In this document: one piece after another, positions 16,801 through 25,005 of the stretch | Layout of the letters: each line of letters opens with the position of its first letter | Numbering within the stretch: position 1 is the first letter of the stretch | Source of the DNA: CAZXWK01 sp964644675 | GTDB taxonomy: Bacteria > Actinomycetota > Coriobacteriia > Anaerosomatales > JAAXUF01 | Reading direction: 5' to 3' | Length of the DNA stretch: 43,573 nucleotides | Assembly (NCBI GenBank): GCA_964644675.1 | Contig: CAZXWK010000016.1 | Span: 1-43,573 of the forward strand | Made by a program: the position numbers and the translations under genes | The notes under the pieces: model-generated | What the model saw: the letters and a program-made list of their open reading frames with translations, nothing else | Told to the model about the DNA's origin: nothing | Database searches by the model: none

Positions 16801-17691
16801 TTACTCGGCCGCGGTCTCGCCGAGGACGAAACGCGTGAAGCTGACGACGGCGACGGTGTCGCCGACGGCCTTGCTCGTCTCGGCCGCGTACTGCGAGACG
16901 GTGATGTCGGGGTTCTTCACGAAGACCTGCTCGACGAGCGCGACCTCCTTGAAGAACTTCTCCAGACGACCCTGGGCCATCTTCTCCTGGATGTTCTCCG
17001 GCTTGCCGGACTCGGCGGCCTGAGCCTTGTAGATCGCCAGCTCGTGCTCGACGGTGGCCGCGTCCGCCTCCTCGCGGGCGACGAACATCGGCGATGCGGC
17101 GGCGACCTGCATGGCGACATCCTTGGCGAACGTCTGGAAGGTCGCGTTCTCGGCCGTCTCGGGCTTCTCGAACGAGCAGGTCACGAGGACGCCGATCTTG
17201 CCGCCGCCATGGATGTAGGTGGCCACGGCGCCGTTGCCCGTGATTTCCTCGCGGACGAAACGGGCGATGCCCATGTTCTCGCCCAGCTTGGAGACCTTCT
17301 CGCCGAAGAGCTCCTCGACGGTGATGCCACGGCCGGAGATGGTCTGCTTGAGCAGGTTCTCGACGTCGGTCGGGGCCTCGGCGGCGATGTGCTCGGCGAT
17401 CTCGGCGGCGAACGACGTGAACTCGGCGTTGCGGCCGACGAAGTCGGTCTCGGAGTTGACCTCGACGAGCACGCCCACCTTGGAGCCGGCGGCGACGTAC
17501 GCGGCGATGGTGCCCTCGTTGGTCGCGCGGCCGGCCTTCTTGGCAAGCGCGGCGAGTCCGCGGGTGCGCAGGATGTCGACGGCCGCGTCGAGGTTACCCT
17601 CGGCCTCCGTCAGCGCCTTCTTGCACTCCATCATGCCGGCGCCGGTGCACTCGCGGAGCTCCTTGACCTGGCTGGCTGAGATCTCTGCCAT
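16801..17691 (-). CDS. tsf: Elongation factor Ts
   Basis: EF-Ts exchanges GDP for GTP on EF-Tu. The 296-residue product begins with a UBA-like domain containing LRECTGAGMMECKKALTEA and then GNLDAAVDILR. It has the core motif EVNSETDFVGRN and two dimerisation-type repeats, ending after a normal C-terminal module. The ATG at 17691 has AAGGAGG eight bases upstream; the frame is open further upstream but without support. It follows rpsB by 79 bases, the universal rpsB-tsf pairing, and is followed by two hairpins. Confidence 0.97.
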   Translation of the reverse strand: MAEISASQVKELRECTGAGMMECKKALTEAEGNLDAAVDILRTRGLAALAKKAGRATNEGTIAAYVAAGSKVGVLVEVNSETDFVGRNAEFTSFAAEIAEHIAAEAPTDVENLLKQTISGRGITVEELFGEKVSKLGENMGIARFVREEITGNGAVATYIHGGGKIGVLVTCSFEKPETAENATFQTFAKDVAMQVAAASPMFVAREEADAATVEHELAIYKAQAAESGKPENIQEKMAQGRLEKFFKEVALVEQVFVKNPDITVSQYAAETSKAVGDTVAVVSFTRFVLGETAAE

Positions 17692-17770
17692 GTGAAACGC
17701 CTCCTTATCGAAGGTCGGTGAATACGTGTCGGGTGGTGCGGTCCGGCTCGCGCCGGGGTGCGGACGTGAT

Positions 17771-18673
17771 CTACTCCGCAGCGGCCTCGTCCGCAGCGTC
17801 AGCCGCTGCGGCAAGGTCGACTGCCGGGTCGGAGGTCTCGACGCACTCGGCGGCGGGAGCTTCGACGGTCTCGACCGCGGGTGCCTCGGCCACCGGAGCG
17901 GCTTCGACGACGGGTGCCTCGGCGACCGGCGCGGCCTCAGCGACGACGACCGGGACGGTGGCGTCCTCGCGAGCGGCGACCTGCGGGACGTCGCCACCGC
18001 GACCCTCGATGACGGCGTCGGCGATGACGCGGCACATCAGGGCGACCGAGCGGATCGCGTCGTCGTTGCCCGGGATCACGTAGTCGACGTCATCCGGGTC
18101 GGCGTTGGTGTCGACGAGGCCGATGATCGGGATGCGGAGGCGCTGGGCCTCGTGGATCGCGATGTCCTCACGCTTGGTGTCGACGACGAACAGCGCGCCG
18201 GGAAGCTCGCGCATCTCGCGGACGCCGTTGAGGTTGCCCTGGAGCTTCGCGAGCTCCTTGCCCAGGAGCAGCTGCTCCTTCTTGGGCAGGCCGGCCATAC
18301 GGCCGTCGGCCTGCATGGCCTCGAGCTCCTCCATGCGCTGGACGCGCGAGCGCATGGTCACGAAGTTGGTGAGCATGCCGCCGAGCCAGCGGTGGTTGAC
18401 GTAGGGCATGCCGCTGCGCTCGGCCTCGGACTGGATCGGCTCCTGCGCCTGCTTCTTCGTGCCGACGAACAGCACGCTGCCGCCGCGCTGGGCGACCGAG
18501 CGGGCGAACGAGTAGCTGTGCTCGAGCTCGCGCAGGGTGCGCTGCAGGTCGAGGATGTAGATGCCGGAACGCTCGGTGAAGATGTACGGCTTCATCTTCG
18601 GGTTCCAGCGGCGGGTCTGATGTCCGAAGTGGACACCCGCCTCGAGCAGGTTCTTCATGGTGACGACGGGCAT
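17771..18673 (-). CDS. rpsB: 30S ribosomal protein S2 with Ala/Val/Glu-rich C-terminal tail
   Basis: S2 is a late-joining 30S protein near the mRNA exit and S1 site. The 300-residue product contains the normal fold: MKNLLEAGVHFGHQTRRWNPKM at the N terminus (given in part), VLFVGTKKQAQ, NHRWLGGMLTNF, and LFVVDTKREDIAIHEA. The fold ends near residue 230. The remaining 70 residues are an Ala/Val/Glu/Pro tail with repeated AEAP-type units and no Lys or Arg after about residue 235. The ATG at 18673 has GGAGG seven bases upstream. A good promoter precedes it. Confidence 0.96.
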   Translation of the reverse strand: MPVVTMKNLLEAGVHFGHQTRRWNPKMKPYIFTERSGIYILDLQRTLRELEHSYSFARSVAQRGGSVLFVGTKKQAQEPIQSEAERSGMPYVNHRWLGGMLTNFVTMRSRVQRMEELEAMQADGRMAGLPKKEQLLLGKELAKLQGNLNGVREMRELPGALFVVDTKREDIAIHEAQRLRIPIIGLVDTNADPDDVDYVIPGNDDAIRSVALMCRVIADAVIEGRGGDVPQVAAREDATVPVVVAEAAPVAEAPVVEAAPVAEAPAVETVEAPAAECVETSDPAVDLAAAADAADEAAAE

Positions 18674-18788
18674 AGCAAAACCTCCAGGTCGTTGTTCCTC
18701 CGCCCGGTTCAACCCCCGGCAGCGATCCCCCCTGGTGGAAGGACACGTCGCGCCGGAGTCCACGGGCGTGCGTAGTAAGAGCCGGTGA

Positions 18789-18818
18789 AGTGTACAGCAG
18801 ATGGCCGACAGGCTGCAA
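18789..18818 (-). promoter_or_regulatory. Promoter of rpsB-tsf
   Basis: Minus-strand -35 TTGCAG (18813-18818) and -10 TACACT (18789-18794), the latter preceded by TG, are 18 bases apart. The start would be near 18782, leaving a leader of about 110 bases that might hold an autoregulatory structure; I could not identify a known motif in it. Confidence 0.6.
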
Positions 18819-18871
18819 CGGTGCCGGGCGTGTCTACCGTGCGGAGGCCCACCGCGTCACGCGCTGGCCCG

Positions 18872-19450
18872 TCAGAACGCCCGTCCGCACATCAGGCACG
18901 TCAGGTGGGCGTCGTAGTAGCCGGGCCGGTCAGGCTGAGGCACGAGCTCGAGGCTCAACTCGACCTGGCAAGACGGGCACCAGAGCCGGTGCGTGAGCCC
19001 GGCGTCAGCGATGAACCGCTCGGCGTCGGCCTCACGGTCGCGTAGCAGCAGGCGGTACGGCTCGGCACCCTCTTCGGGACGGGGCCGCGCGGCGGCCGCG
19101 ATCCGAGCGCTGATGTCGGCGGGTCGGGCGTCGTTCTTTATCAGGAAGTCCACCGCGCCCAGGTCCAGGCACCGCTTGATGTCGTCGTCCTGCCCCAGAT
19201 TCGAGAGCATCAGCACCGGAATGGCACTGAGCCGAGGATCTCGCTGCACGGTCTCGAGAACCTCCAGCCCGCTCATCCGCGGCATCATCAGGTCGAGCAA
19301 GATGAGGTCCGGGGTGTTCGTGCGCAGCACCGAAAGGGCTTCGATGCCGTCAGCGGCGAGCAGCACCGTGTACCCGTCCTGCGTCAGGCGATCGGCATAC
19401 ATCCGCCTGAGGAGCTCGGTGTCCTCGACCACCAGTACAGTCAGCGCCAT
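18872..19450 (-). CDS. Response regulator receiver protein with C-terminal zinc-ribbon-like end
   Basis: The 192-residue product starts with a complete receiver domain: VVEDTE with acidic E9/D10, phospho-acceptor D53 in LILLDLMMP, S83 in MLSN and K105 in LIKND. There is no DNA-binding output domain. After a linker (about 120-150) the protein ends with C158-x2-C161 and C185-x2-C188, 23 residues apart, the spacing of a zinc ribbon. It could act by protein or RNA contact rather than as a classical transcription factor; that is inference. The ATG at 19450 has GGAGGAA upstream. It lies 34 bases after a WhiG/FliA-type sigma factor, so the two are probably co-transcribed. No histidine kinase is in the window. 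Confidence 0.85.
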   Translation of the reverse strand: MALTVLVVEDTELLRRMYADRLTQDGYTVLLAADGIEALSVLRTNTPDLILLDLMMPRMSGLEVLETVQRDPRLSAIPVLMLSNLGQDDDIKRCLDLGAVDFLIKNDARPADISARIAAAARPRPEEGAEPYRLLLRDREADAERFIADAGLTHRLWCPSCQVELSLELVPQPDRPGYYDAHLTCLMCGRAF

Positions 19451-19484
19451 GTGTGGTTCCTCCGCGTCGTCGACCTGGGGTTGC

Positions 19485-20267
19485 CTAGGCGTGGATCGCC
19501 TGGGCCGCGCGAAGGCGCGCGCGCAGGCGCAGCACGGCCTTGGTGTGCAACTGGCTGACGCGCGACTCGGTGACACCGAGAACCTGGCCGATCTCCTTCA
19601 GCGTGAGACCCTCGTAGTAGTAGAGCGCGATCACGGTCTTCTCGCGCTCGGGAAGGCGCTCGATCGCCCCCGCGAGTATGTCCTTGATCTCGACGCTCTC
19701 GAAGATGGCGACGGGGTCGTCGGCGGAGTCATCTCGGATGGACCCGATCGCGCTCTGCCCGTCCTCGCGCTCGCCGCCGACCCACAGCTCCTCGAAGGAG
19801 ACCACCGAGGTGTAGCTCAGCTTGGAGAGGATGTCGCCGAACTCCTTGGGGGTGATCCCCATCCGGTCGGCGACCTCCTGGTCGGTGGGTACGCGCTTGA
19901 GCTCGTTCTCGAGTGCGACGTAGGTCGACTCGATCTCGCGGGCCCGGGAGCGCACGGAACGAGGCACCCAGTCCATCGCTCGAAGCTCGTCGATGATCGC
20001 GCCCTTGATACGCGCGATGGCGTAGGTCTCAAACTTGATCGCGCGGTCGGGATCGAACTTCTCGATGGCGTCGATGAGCCCGAAGATGCCGTAGCTGATG
20101 AGATCGGCGGTGTCCACGGACTGCGGAAGGCTCGACGCCAGGCGACCTGCGACGTACTTCACCAACGGCGAGTAGTTGAGGATCAGTTCGTCTCGCGCCT
20201 GACCGTCCTGCCCGTCCTTGTAGCGAGCCCACAGGACGGACAGATCCGTCCGTTGGTCGGATCTCAT
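19485..20267 (-). CDS. whiG: RNA polymerase sigma factor of the FliA/WhiG (sigma-28) family
   Basis: The 260-residue product is a group 3 sigma factor with region 2 (LVKYVAGRLASSLPQSVDTADL and the DLISYGIFGLIDAIEKFDP core, given in part), region 3 (RVPTDQEVADRMGITPKEF) and region 4 (LPEREKTVIALYYYEGLTLKEIG then VTESRVSQLHTKA). Members control flagellar genes (FliA/SigD) or sporulation commitment (WhiG). No flagellar gene is in the window, so which role applies is open. The ATG at 20267 has AGGGG eight bases upstream, and this ribosome-binding site lies in the loop of a small hairpin. It follows xerC by 51 bases and precedes a response regulator. Confidence 0.92.
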   Translation of the reverse strand: MRSDQRTDLSVLWARYKDGQDGQARDELILNYSPLVKYVAGRLASSLPQSVDTADLISYGIFGLIDAIEKFDPDRAIKFETYAIARIKGAIIDELRAMDWVPRSVRSRAREIESTYVALENELKRVPTDQEVADRMGITPKEFGDILSKLSYTSVVSFEELWVGGEREDGQSAIGSIRDDSADDPVAIFESVEIKDILAGAIERLPEREKTVIALYYYEGLTLKEIGQVLGVTESRVSQLHTKAVLRLRARLRAAQAIHA

Positions 20268-20286
20268 GCAGTTTGCCCCTAACTGC
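20268..20286 (-). promoter_or_regulatory. Hairpin presenting the whiG ribosome-binding site in its loop
   Basis: On the minus strand GCAGTT, loop AGGGGCA, AACTGC stands immediately before the ATG. The Shine-Dalgarno AGGGG occupies the loop. The six-base stem is perfect but short; it may adjust translation of the sigma factor or be chance. Confidence 0.35.
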
Positions 20287-20318
20287 CTACATTGTGTGCC
20301 CGACTGGCCGTGCGCGAT

Positions 20319-21221
20319 TCACGCTCGAGGGTGCGCGCTGCGGTGCACGTCCTGCAGCCGCTTCATGCTCAGGTGAGTATAAATCTGGGTGGTGGACAGG
20401 GCAACATGACCGAGGAGTTCCTGCACGGTGCGGAGATCGGCGCCGGATTCGAGGAGGTGCGTCGCGAACGTATGGCGCACCGCGTGCGGGGTCAGCGAGC
20501 TCGCGCCGCCCACCTGGCCGAGGTAGCGCTTGAAGAGCCTCCGCACCGCGTCCTCGGAGAGCCGTCCTCCCCTCGTCGAGAGGAACACCCAGTCCTGGGA
20601 TTCCGGCTTGGCGAGCCTGGGCCGCGCCTCCGACAAGTAGGCGCGTATCCGGGCGGTGGCCGCCGGGTACACGGGTACGAGCCGTTCCTTCGAGCCCTTC
20701 CCCATGAGTGCGACCTGCCCTTGAGCCAGGTCGAGATCGGCCAGACGCAGGCCGGAGACCTCACTCACGCGCGCTCCGGTTGCGTACAGGAGCTCGAGTA
20801 CCGCGCGGTCCCTCAGACCGGCGGGGGTCTTTGGATCGGGAGCGTCGAGCAGGGCCTGCAGCTCGTCACCCTGAACCACCTTTGGCAGGCGGGTGGGGAT
20901 CTTGGGTGTTGCCAGCACGGACGAGGGGTCGGAGGTGGCAAGACCCTCCGTTACCAAGTAGGCGAAGAACGAGCGCACCGCCGAGAGCCGCCGAGCGACC
21001 GTGCGCCGGGCGTAGCCGGCGCGATCGAGCTCGGCAAGGTAGCCGCGCATCTGGCGGTGCGTGAGCGTGAGCGGGTCGACGCCCTGGCGCTCGGCCCACT
21101 CGAGGTAGCGTGCGAGATCCGCCGAGTAGGCGCGGACCGTGTTGGGTGATGCGCCGCGCTCCACCTCGAGGTGCGCGAGGAACCGGTCGACGAGGGCTGC
21201 AGCCGTCGGCGTGTCAGGCAC
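20319..21221 (-). CDS. xerC: Tyrosine recombinase XerC
   Basis: XerC-type recombinases resolve chromosome dimers at dif with XerD. The 300-residue product has the N-terminal SAM-like core-binding domain (about 8-95) and the catalytic domain with R151 in ATGARVSE, K175 in MGKGSKER, H246 and R249 in HAVRHTFATH, H272 in LLGHVALSTTQ and nucleophile Y281 in IYTHL. All catalytic residues are present. The GTG at 21221 overlaps the end of trmFO by eight bases, and AGAGG lies six bases upstream. The trmFO-xerC pair is typical of Firmicutes. XerD cannot be excluded from sequence alone, but context favours XerC. Confidence 0.92.
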   Translation of the reverse strand: MPDTPTAAALVDRFLAHLEVERGASPNTVRAYSADLARYLEWAERQGVDPLTLTHRQMRGYLAELDRAGYARRTVARRLSAVRSFFAYLVTEGLATSDPSSVLATPKIPTRLPKVVQGDELQALLDAPDPKTPAGLRDRAVLELLYATGARVSEVSGLRLADLDLAQGQVALMGKGSKERLVPVYPAATARIRAYLSEARPRLAKPESQDWVFLSTRGGRLSEDAVRRLFKRYLGQVGGASSLTPHAVRHTFATHLLESGADLRTVQELLGHVALSTTQIYTHLSMKRLQDVHRSAHPRA

Positions 21222-22560
21222 CTGGTACCTCTTCGAAGAGGTCCGGACGGGAGTCTCGCCACGCCTCCGTGGCTGCGAGCGCCCGCTGCGCGTAGGCCGC
21301 GTAGCGCTCTCGCTTGCCGCGGACGCGCTCGGGGAGAGGGGGCACCAACCCGAAGTTGACGTGCATGGGCTGATAGCTCGTCGTCTCCGGATCGGTGGCG
21401 TAGTCGAACAAGGCGCCGAGGACGCTCTCGCGCGGCAGGCGTGCTGGCGGCACAGCGCGGAGGTCCGCATAGGTGTTGAGCGCCGCGAACAGTCCTGAAG
21501 CGACGGCCTCGAGGTAGCCCTCGGTGCCGGTGATCTGTCCCGCGAAGCGGATGCGTGGCTCCTGCGGGAGCGCGAACGTCGGGTCGAGGGCACGCGGTGC
21601 GTCGATGAAGGTGTTGCGGTGCATGACGCCGTAGCGCAGGAACTCGGCGTGCTCGAGACCCGGAACGAGGCGGAAGACTCGTCGCTGCTCGGCGAAGGTG
21701 AGGTTGGTCTGGAAGCCGACCAGGTTGTAGGCGGTGCCGGAAGCGTTCTCGGCGCGAAGCTGCACGACGGCCCACGGGCGTTGGCCGGTGCGCGGGTCCG
21801 TCAACCCGACGGGCTTGAGCGCGCCGAAGCGGACCGCGTCGGGCCCGGTGCGGGCCACCTCCTCGACGGGCTGGCACGCCTGGAAGAGCTCCCGCCGCTC
21901 GAAGTCCTTGGCGTGAACGCGCTCGGCATCGAGGAGCGCCGCGATGAAGCGCTCGTACTCGTCGCGATCCATCGGCGCGTTGAGGTAGTCCGCACTGCCA
22001 CCCTTGTCGTAGCGCGACTGCGTGAACACGATGTCGCGGTCGATCGATTCCGCGTCGACGATGGGCGCCGCGGCGTCGAAGAACGAGAGCCTCTCCCCCA
22101 CCAGGTCGGCGAGTGTGGACTCGAGCCCTGGGCTGGTCAACGGGCCGCTCGCCACGATCAGCCGCCCGGGCGGCAGCGCCGTGACCTCTTCGCGGACGAT
22201 CTCGATGCCGGGGTGTTCGGAGAGGCGCCGCGTGACCTGGGCCGAGAACCGCTCACGGTCGACCGCGAGGGCGCCTCCCGCCGGGACGCGCGTCTGCTCG
22301 GCTACCTCGAGCAGCATGCTCCGCATGTGGCGAAGCTCGGCCTTGAGTTCGCCTGCCGCCGAGTCTGGCGCGTCGCTCTTCAGGGAGTTGGAGCAGACGA
22401 GCTCGGCCAAAGCGTCGGTGTGGTGGGCCGGCGAGGTCACTGCGGGACGCATCTCGTACAGGCGGACGGTGACGCCACGCTGTGCGAGCTGCCACGCGGC
22501 CTCGCTGCCGGCGAGTCCGCCACCGATGATCGTCACTGGGGTGTCGAGGTGCTCCGGCAC
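21214..22560 (-). CDS. trmFO: Folate-dependent tRNA (m5U54) methyltransferase TrmFO
   Basis: TrmFO methylates U54 of tRNA using methylene-tetrahydrofolate and FADH2. The 448-residue product opens with the FAD dinucleotide fold IIGGGLAGSEAAWQLA. It contains the family-specific ELVCSNSLKSD, SRYDKGGSADYLNAPMDRDEY (given in part), LFQACQPVEEVARTG and FAGQITGTEGYLEA. Length is normal. The GTG at 22560 has GGAG four bases upstream. This enzyme is typical of Firmicutes and some other lineages and, to my knowledge, is absent from classical Actinobacteria such as Streptomyces, a useful taxonomic clue. The end overlaps xerC. Confidence 0.96.
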   Translation of the reverse strand: MPEHLDTPVTIIGGGLAGSEAAWQLAQRGVTVRLYEMRPAVTSPAHHTDALAELVCSNSLKSDAPDSAAGELKAELRHMRSMLLEVAEQTRVPAGGALAVDRERFSAQVTRRLSEHPGIEIVREEVTALPPGRLIVASGPLTSPGLESTLADLVGERLSFFDAAAPIVDAESIDRDIVFTQSRYDKGGSADYLNAPMDRDEYERFIAALLDAERVHAKDFERRELFQACQPVEEVARTGPDAVRFGALKPVGLTDPRTGQRPWAVVQLRAENASGTAYNLVGFQTNLTFAEQRRVFRLVPGLEHAEFLRYGVMHRNTFIDAPRALDPTFALPQEPRIRFAGQITGTEGYLEAVASGLFAALNTYADLRAVPPARLPRESVLGALFDYATDPETTSYQPMHVNFGLVPPLPERVRGKRERYAAYAQRALAATEAWRDSRPDLFEEVPGA

Positions 22561-22593
22561 GAGTCTCCGAGGGTCGTTGCGGTGGACGAGTGC

Positions 22594-22622
22594 AGTGTAG
22601 CCGACGCTTGGCGGCGGCGGGT
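22594..22622 (-). promoter_or_regulatory. Possible promoter before trmFO
   Basis: A -10-like TACACT (22594-22599) lies 34 bases before the trmFO GTG, in the only gap between dprA and trmFO. The -35 region (ACCCGC) is poor. The support is mainly that the same hexamer appears at other candidate starts in this window. Confidence 0.3.
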
Positions 22623-22629
22623 CGCGTCT

Positions 22630-23520
22630 TCACGACCGAGCTGCCCCGTACCGCCCGTCCGGATACTTGCGCACCAGCCCGGCGGCCTCGAGTCCTCCGA
22701 TCCTCCGCGCGATGGTCACGACGTCCAGGCCGAGCTCGCGGGACAGGTCGTCAGGCCGCTCGGGGTTGGTGCGCAGCGCGCAGAGCACCGGGTCGTCGCC
22801 CTCGATCAGCATCGGGTCGGACGCCGGCCGGTGTCGCGGCTCGCCGAGGGCGTCGGCCAGGGCGTCGCGCAGCTCGCTGACGTCAGTGACGGGCGTCGCG
22901 CCCTGACGGATGAGCCGATTCGACCCCGCGCACTCGGGTGCGAAGATCGAGCCCGGCACCACCAGTACGTCTCGTCCCGCGGCGAGCGCGGCGTCAGCGG
23001 TGACGAACGTGCCGCTTCCGAGCCCGGCCTCGACCACCAGCAGCACCCCGGACAGGCCCGCGATGATGCGATTGCGCGCGCGAAACGTCCACTTGGCGGG
23101 TGGGAACCCCGTCGGGTACTCCGAGACGACCGCGCCGCGCAGTGCTATCCGGGCGAGAAGCGCCTCCGAGCCGCGGGGGTAGGCCACGTCCGCACCGCAT
23201 CCCAGCACGGCGACGGTGCGTCCTGCTGCTTCGAGGGCAGCGAGGTGCGCGGCCTGGTCGCATCCCACCGCCGCCCCCGAGACGATGACGTAGCCGGCCG
23301 AGGCCGCCCACCCCGCGAACCGGCGCGCGGCCGACAGGCCATAGGGCGTCGCCCGCCGAGCGCCGATGACCGCCAGCCCCGGTTCGAGAGCGGACGGGTC
23401 TCCATATCCCTCGAGTCGACGCGGAGGGTCGGGAGTCGCCTCGAGCTGTGGCGGGTAGCCCATCGCCCCGCGCTCCACGGCGAACCACGGCGCGGTTCCC
23501 GGCCACGACTCGTGAGTCAT
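22630..23520 (-). CDS. dprA: DNA processing protein DprA
   Basis: DprA binds incoming single-stranded DNA and loads RecA during natural transformation. The 296-residue product has a short N-terminal part and the Rossmann-like core: AVIGARRATPYGLSAARRFA, VIVSGAAVGCDQAAHLAAL, TVAVLGCGADVAYPRG, FRARNRIIAGLSGVLLVVEA and SGTFVTADAALAAGRDVLVVPG (given in part). A C-terminal winged-helix-like segment (about 235-296) follows. It lacks the usual N-terminal SAM domain. The ATG at 23520 overlaps the comM stop (ATGA), with GAAGGGAA upstream. The adjacency with comM supports a DNA-uptake or recombination role. Confidence 0.93.
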   Translation of the reverse strand: MTHESWPGTAPWFAVERGAMGYPPQLEATPDPPRRLEGYGDPSALEPGLAVIGARRATPYGLSAARRFAGWAASAGYVIVSGAAVGCDQAAHLAALEAAGRTVAVLGCGADVAYPRGSEALLARIALRGAVVSEYPTGFPPAKWTFRARNRIIAGLSGVLLVVEAGLGSGTFVTADAALAAGRDVLVVPGSIFAPECAGSNRLIRQGATPVTDVSELRDALADALGEPRHRPASDPMLIEGDDPVLCALRTNPERPDDLSRELGLDVVTIARRIGGLEAAGLVRKYPDGRYGAARS

Positions 23521-25004
23521 CGCGTTCCCTTCTCCCGGTAGGCGACCGCCTCGGCGAGGTGGTCGCGCCCGACCGCGTCACTCGCGTCGAGGTCGGCGAT
23601 GGTGCGGGCGGTACGCAGCAGCCGCGTGACGCCGCGCCCCGACAGGTGGTGCGCTCGGGCCGCGGCCTCGAGGTAACGCGTGGCCGTGTCGTCGAGCGTA
23701 CAGGCAGTGACCAGGCCCACTCCCGAGAGTGCTGAGGTGGGACCGAGTCCGCGTGCGTCCGCACGCTCGCGTGCCGAGAGGACCGCCTCGCGCATCTCGG
23801 CGGAAGGGGTCCCTCTCGCCTCGCCCACGATCCGGGCGGGATCCACGCGGCCGACCTCGAGGACCAGGTCGACGCGGTCCATGAGAGGCCCGCCGATGCG
23901 ACCCTGGTAGCGCGCGATGACTGTGGGGGGGCACGTGCACGCCTTGCGCGGATCGCCGAGGTACCCGCACGGGCAGGGGTTCGCCGCCCCGACGAGCGCG
24001 AACCGCGCGGGGAAACGCATGCGTCCCTCGGCGCGCACGAGCGTGATGCCACCGTCTTCGAGCGGCTGTCGGAGCGCCTGCAGCGCGGCGGGCCCGAACT
24101 CGGGCATCTCGTCGAGGAAGAGGACGCCGTTGTGCGCGAGAGACGCCTCTCCCGGCCTGGGCGGCGAACCCCCACCGACAAGCCCCGCGATAGACGCCGA
24201 ATGATGCGGAGCGCGGAACGGCCGTACTCCGGCGAGCGACGGACCCTCGTCGAGCCCCGCCACCGAGTGGACCAGGGCCGTCTGCAGGCGCTCCTCGGCC
24301 GAGAGCGGCGGCAGGATCGTCGAGAGCCGCCGCGCGAGCATCGTCTTGCCGGAGCCCGGCGGGCCCACCATCAGCACGTTGTGGCCACCGGCCGCCGCGA
24401 CGAGCAGGCCTCGCTTCGCCAGCTCGTGACCGACCACCTCTGCGAAGTCGGACCCCGTCTCCGCGGCGCGCGCCGGGGCGGGAGTCGCGTGCGTGTGCGC
24501 CGCGGGCGGCAGCCCCTTGCGAAGTTCCGACAGGCCTCGCAGGGGTCGATAGTCGAGTCCCGCCACCTCGGCGCCCGCCGAACCCGACGGCGCGAGCAGC
24601 GCACGACCCGAGTCACGGGCATCGAGCGCGTACGCGAGCATGCCGGGGACGGCCCGTGCGGTGCCGTCCAACGAGAGTTCGCCGACCACCGAGCAGCCGT
24701 CGACCGTACGTCGAGGAAGCTGTCCGGTCGCCACGAGCAGGCCCACGGCAATGGGCAGGTCGAACCCGGTCCCGTGCTTGCGGAGGGGACTCGGGGCGAG
24801 ATTCACGACCACGCGCGAGTTGGGAACGTCGAATCCCGCCGCCCGCACCGCCGAGCGGACGCGCTCTCTCGCCTCCTGGACGGCGAGGTCGGGCAGGCCC
24901 ACGATCGCGAACGCGGGCAGTCCGGCCCCGACGTCGACCTCGACTTCCACGGGCACCGCTTCTACCCCCACGATGGTGGCGGTGCGGACCGAGCACTGCG
25001 CCAC
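23517..25004 (-). CDS. comM: YifB/ComM family AAA+ ATPase (Mg-chelatase-like)
   Basis: ComM is a hexameric helicase that promotes branch migration during natural transformation. The 495-residue product has the N-terminal Lon-like (ChlI) domain with LPAFAIVGLPDLAVQEA and VNLAPSPLRKHGTGFDLPIA, Walker A GPPGSGKT at 214-221, Walker B LFLDEMPEF, a cysteine cluster ANPCPCGYLGDPRKACTCPP and sensor-region motifs up to a C-terminal Mg-chelatase domain. The GTG at 25004 lies two bases after the yraN stop, with GGAGG six bases upstream. The stop overlaps dprA. Confidence 0.95.
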   Translation of the reverse strand: MAQCSVRTATIVGVEAVPVEVEVDVGAGLPAFAIVGLPDLAVQEARERVRSAVRAAGFDVPNSRVVVNLAPSPLRKHGTGFDLPIAVGLLVATGQLPRRTVDGCSVVGELSLDGTARAVPGMLAYALDARDSGRALLAPSGSAGAEVAGLDYRPLRGLSELRKGLPPAAHTHATPAPARAAETGSDFAEVVGHELAKRGLLVAAAGGHNVLMVGPPGSGKTMLARRLSTILPPLSAEERLQTALVHSVAGLDEGPSLAGVRPFRAPHHSASIAGLVGGGSPPRPGEASLAHNGVLFLDEMPEFGPAALQALRQPLEDGGITLVRAEGRMRFPARFALVGAANPCPCGYLGDPRKACTCPPTVIARYQGRIGGPLMDRVDLVLEVGRVDPARIVGEARGTPSAEMREAVLSARERADARGLGPTSALSGVGLVTACTLDDTATRYLEAAARAHHLSGRGVTRLLRTARTIADLDASDAVGRDHLAEAVAYREKGTR

Positions 25005-25005
25005 C

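Noticed and set aside
18795..18871. Possible long-range stem at the end of the response regulator gene (GTGCGGA with TCCGCAC)
   Set aside because: The loop is long and the stem only seven bases. It is not enough to call a terminator.
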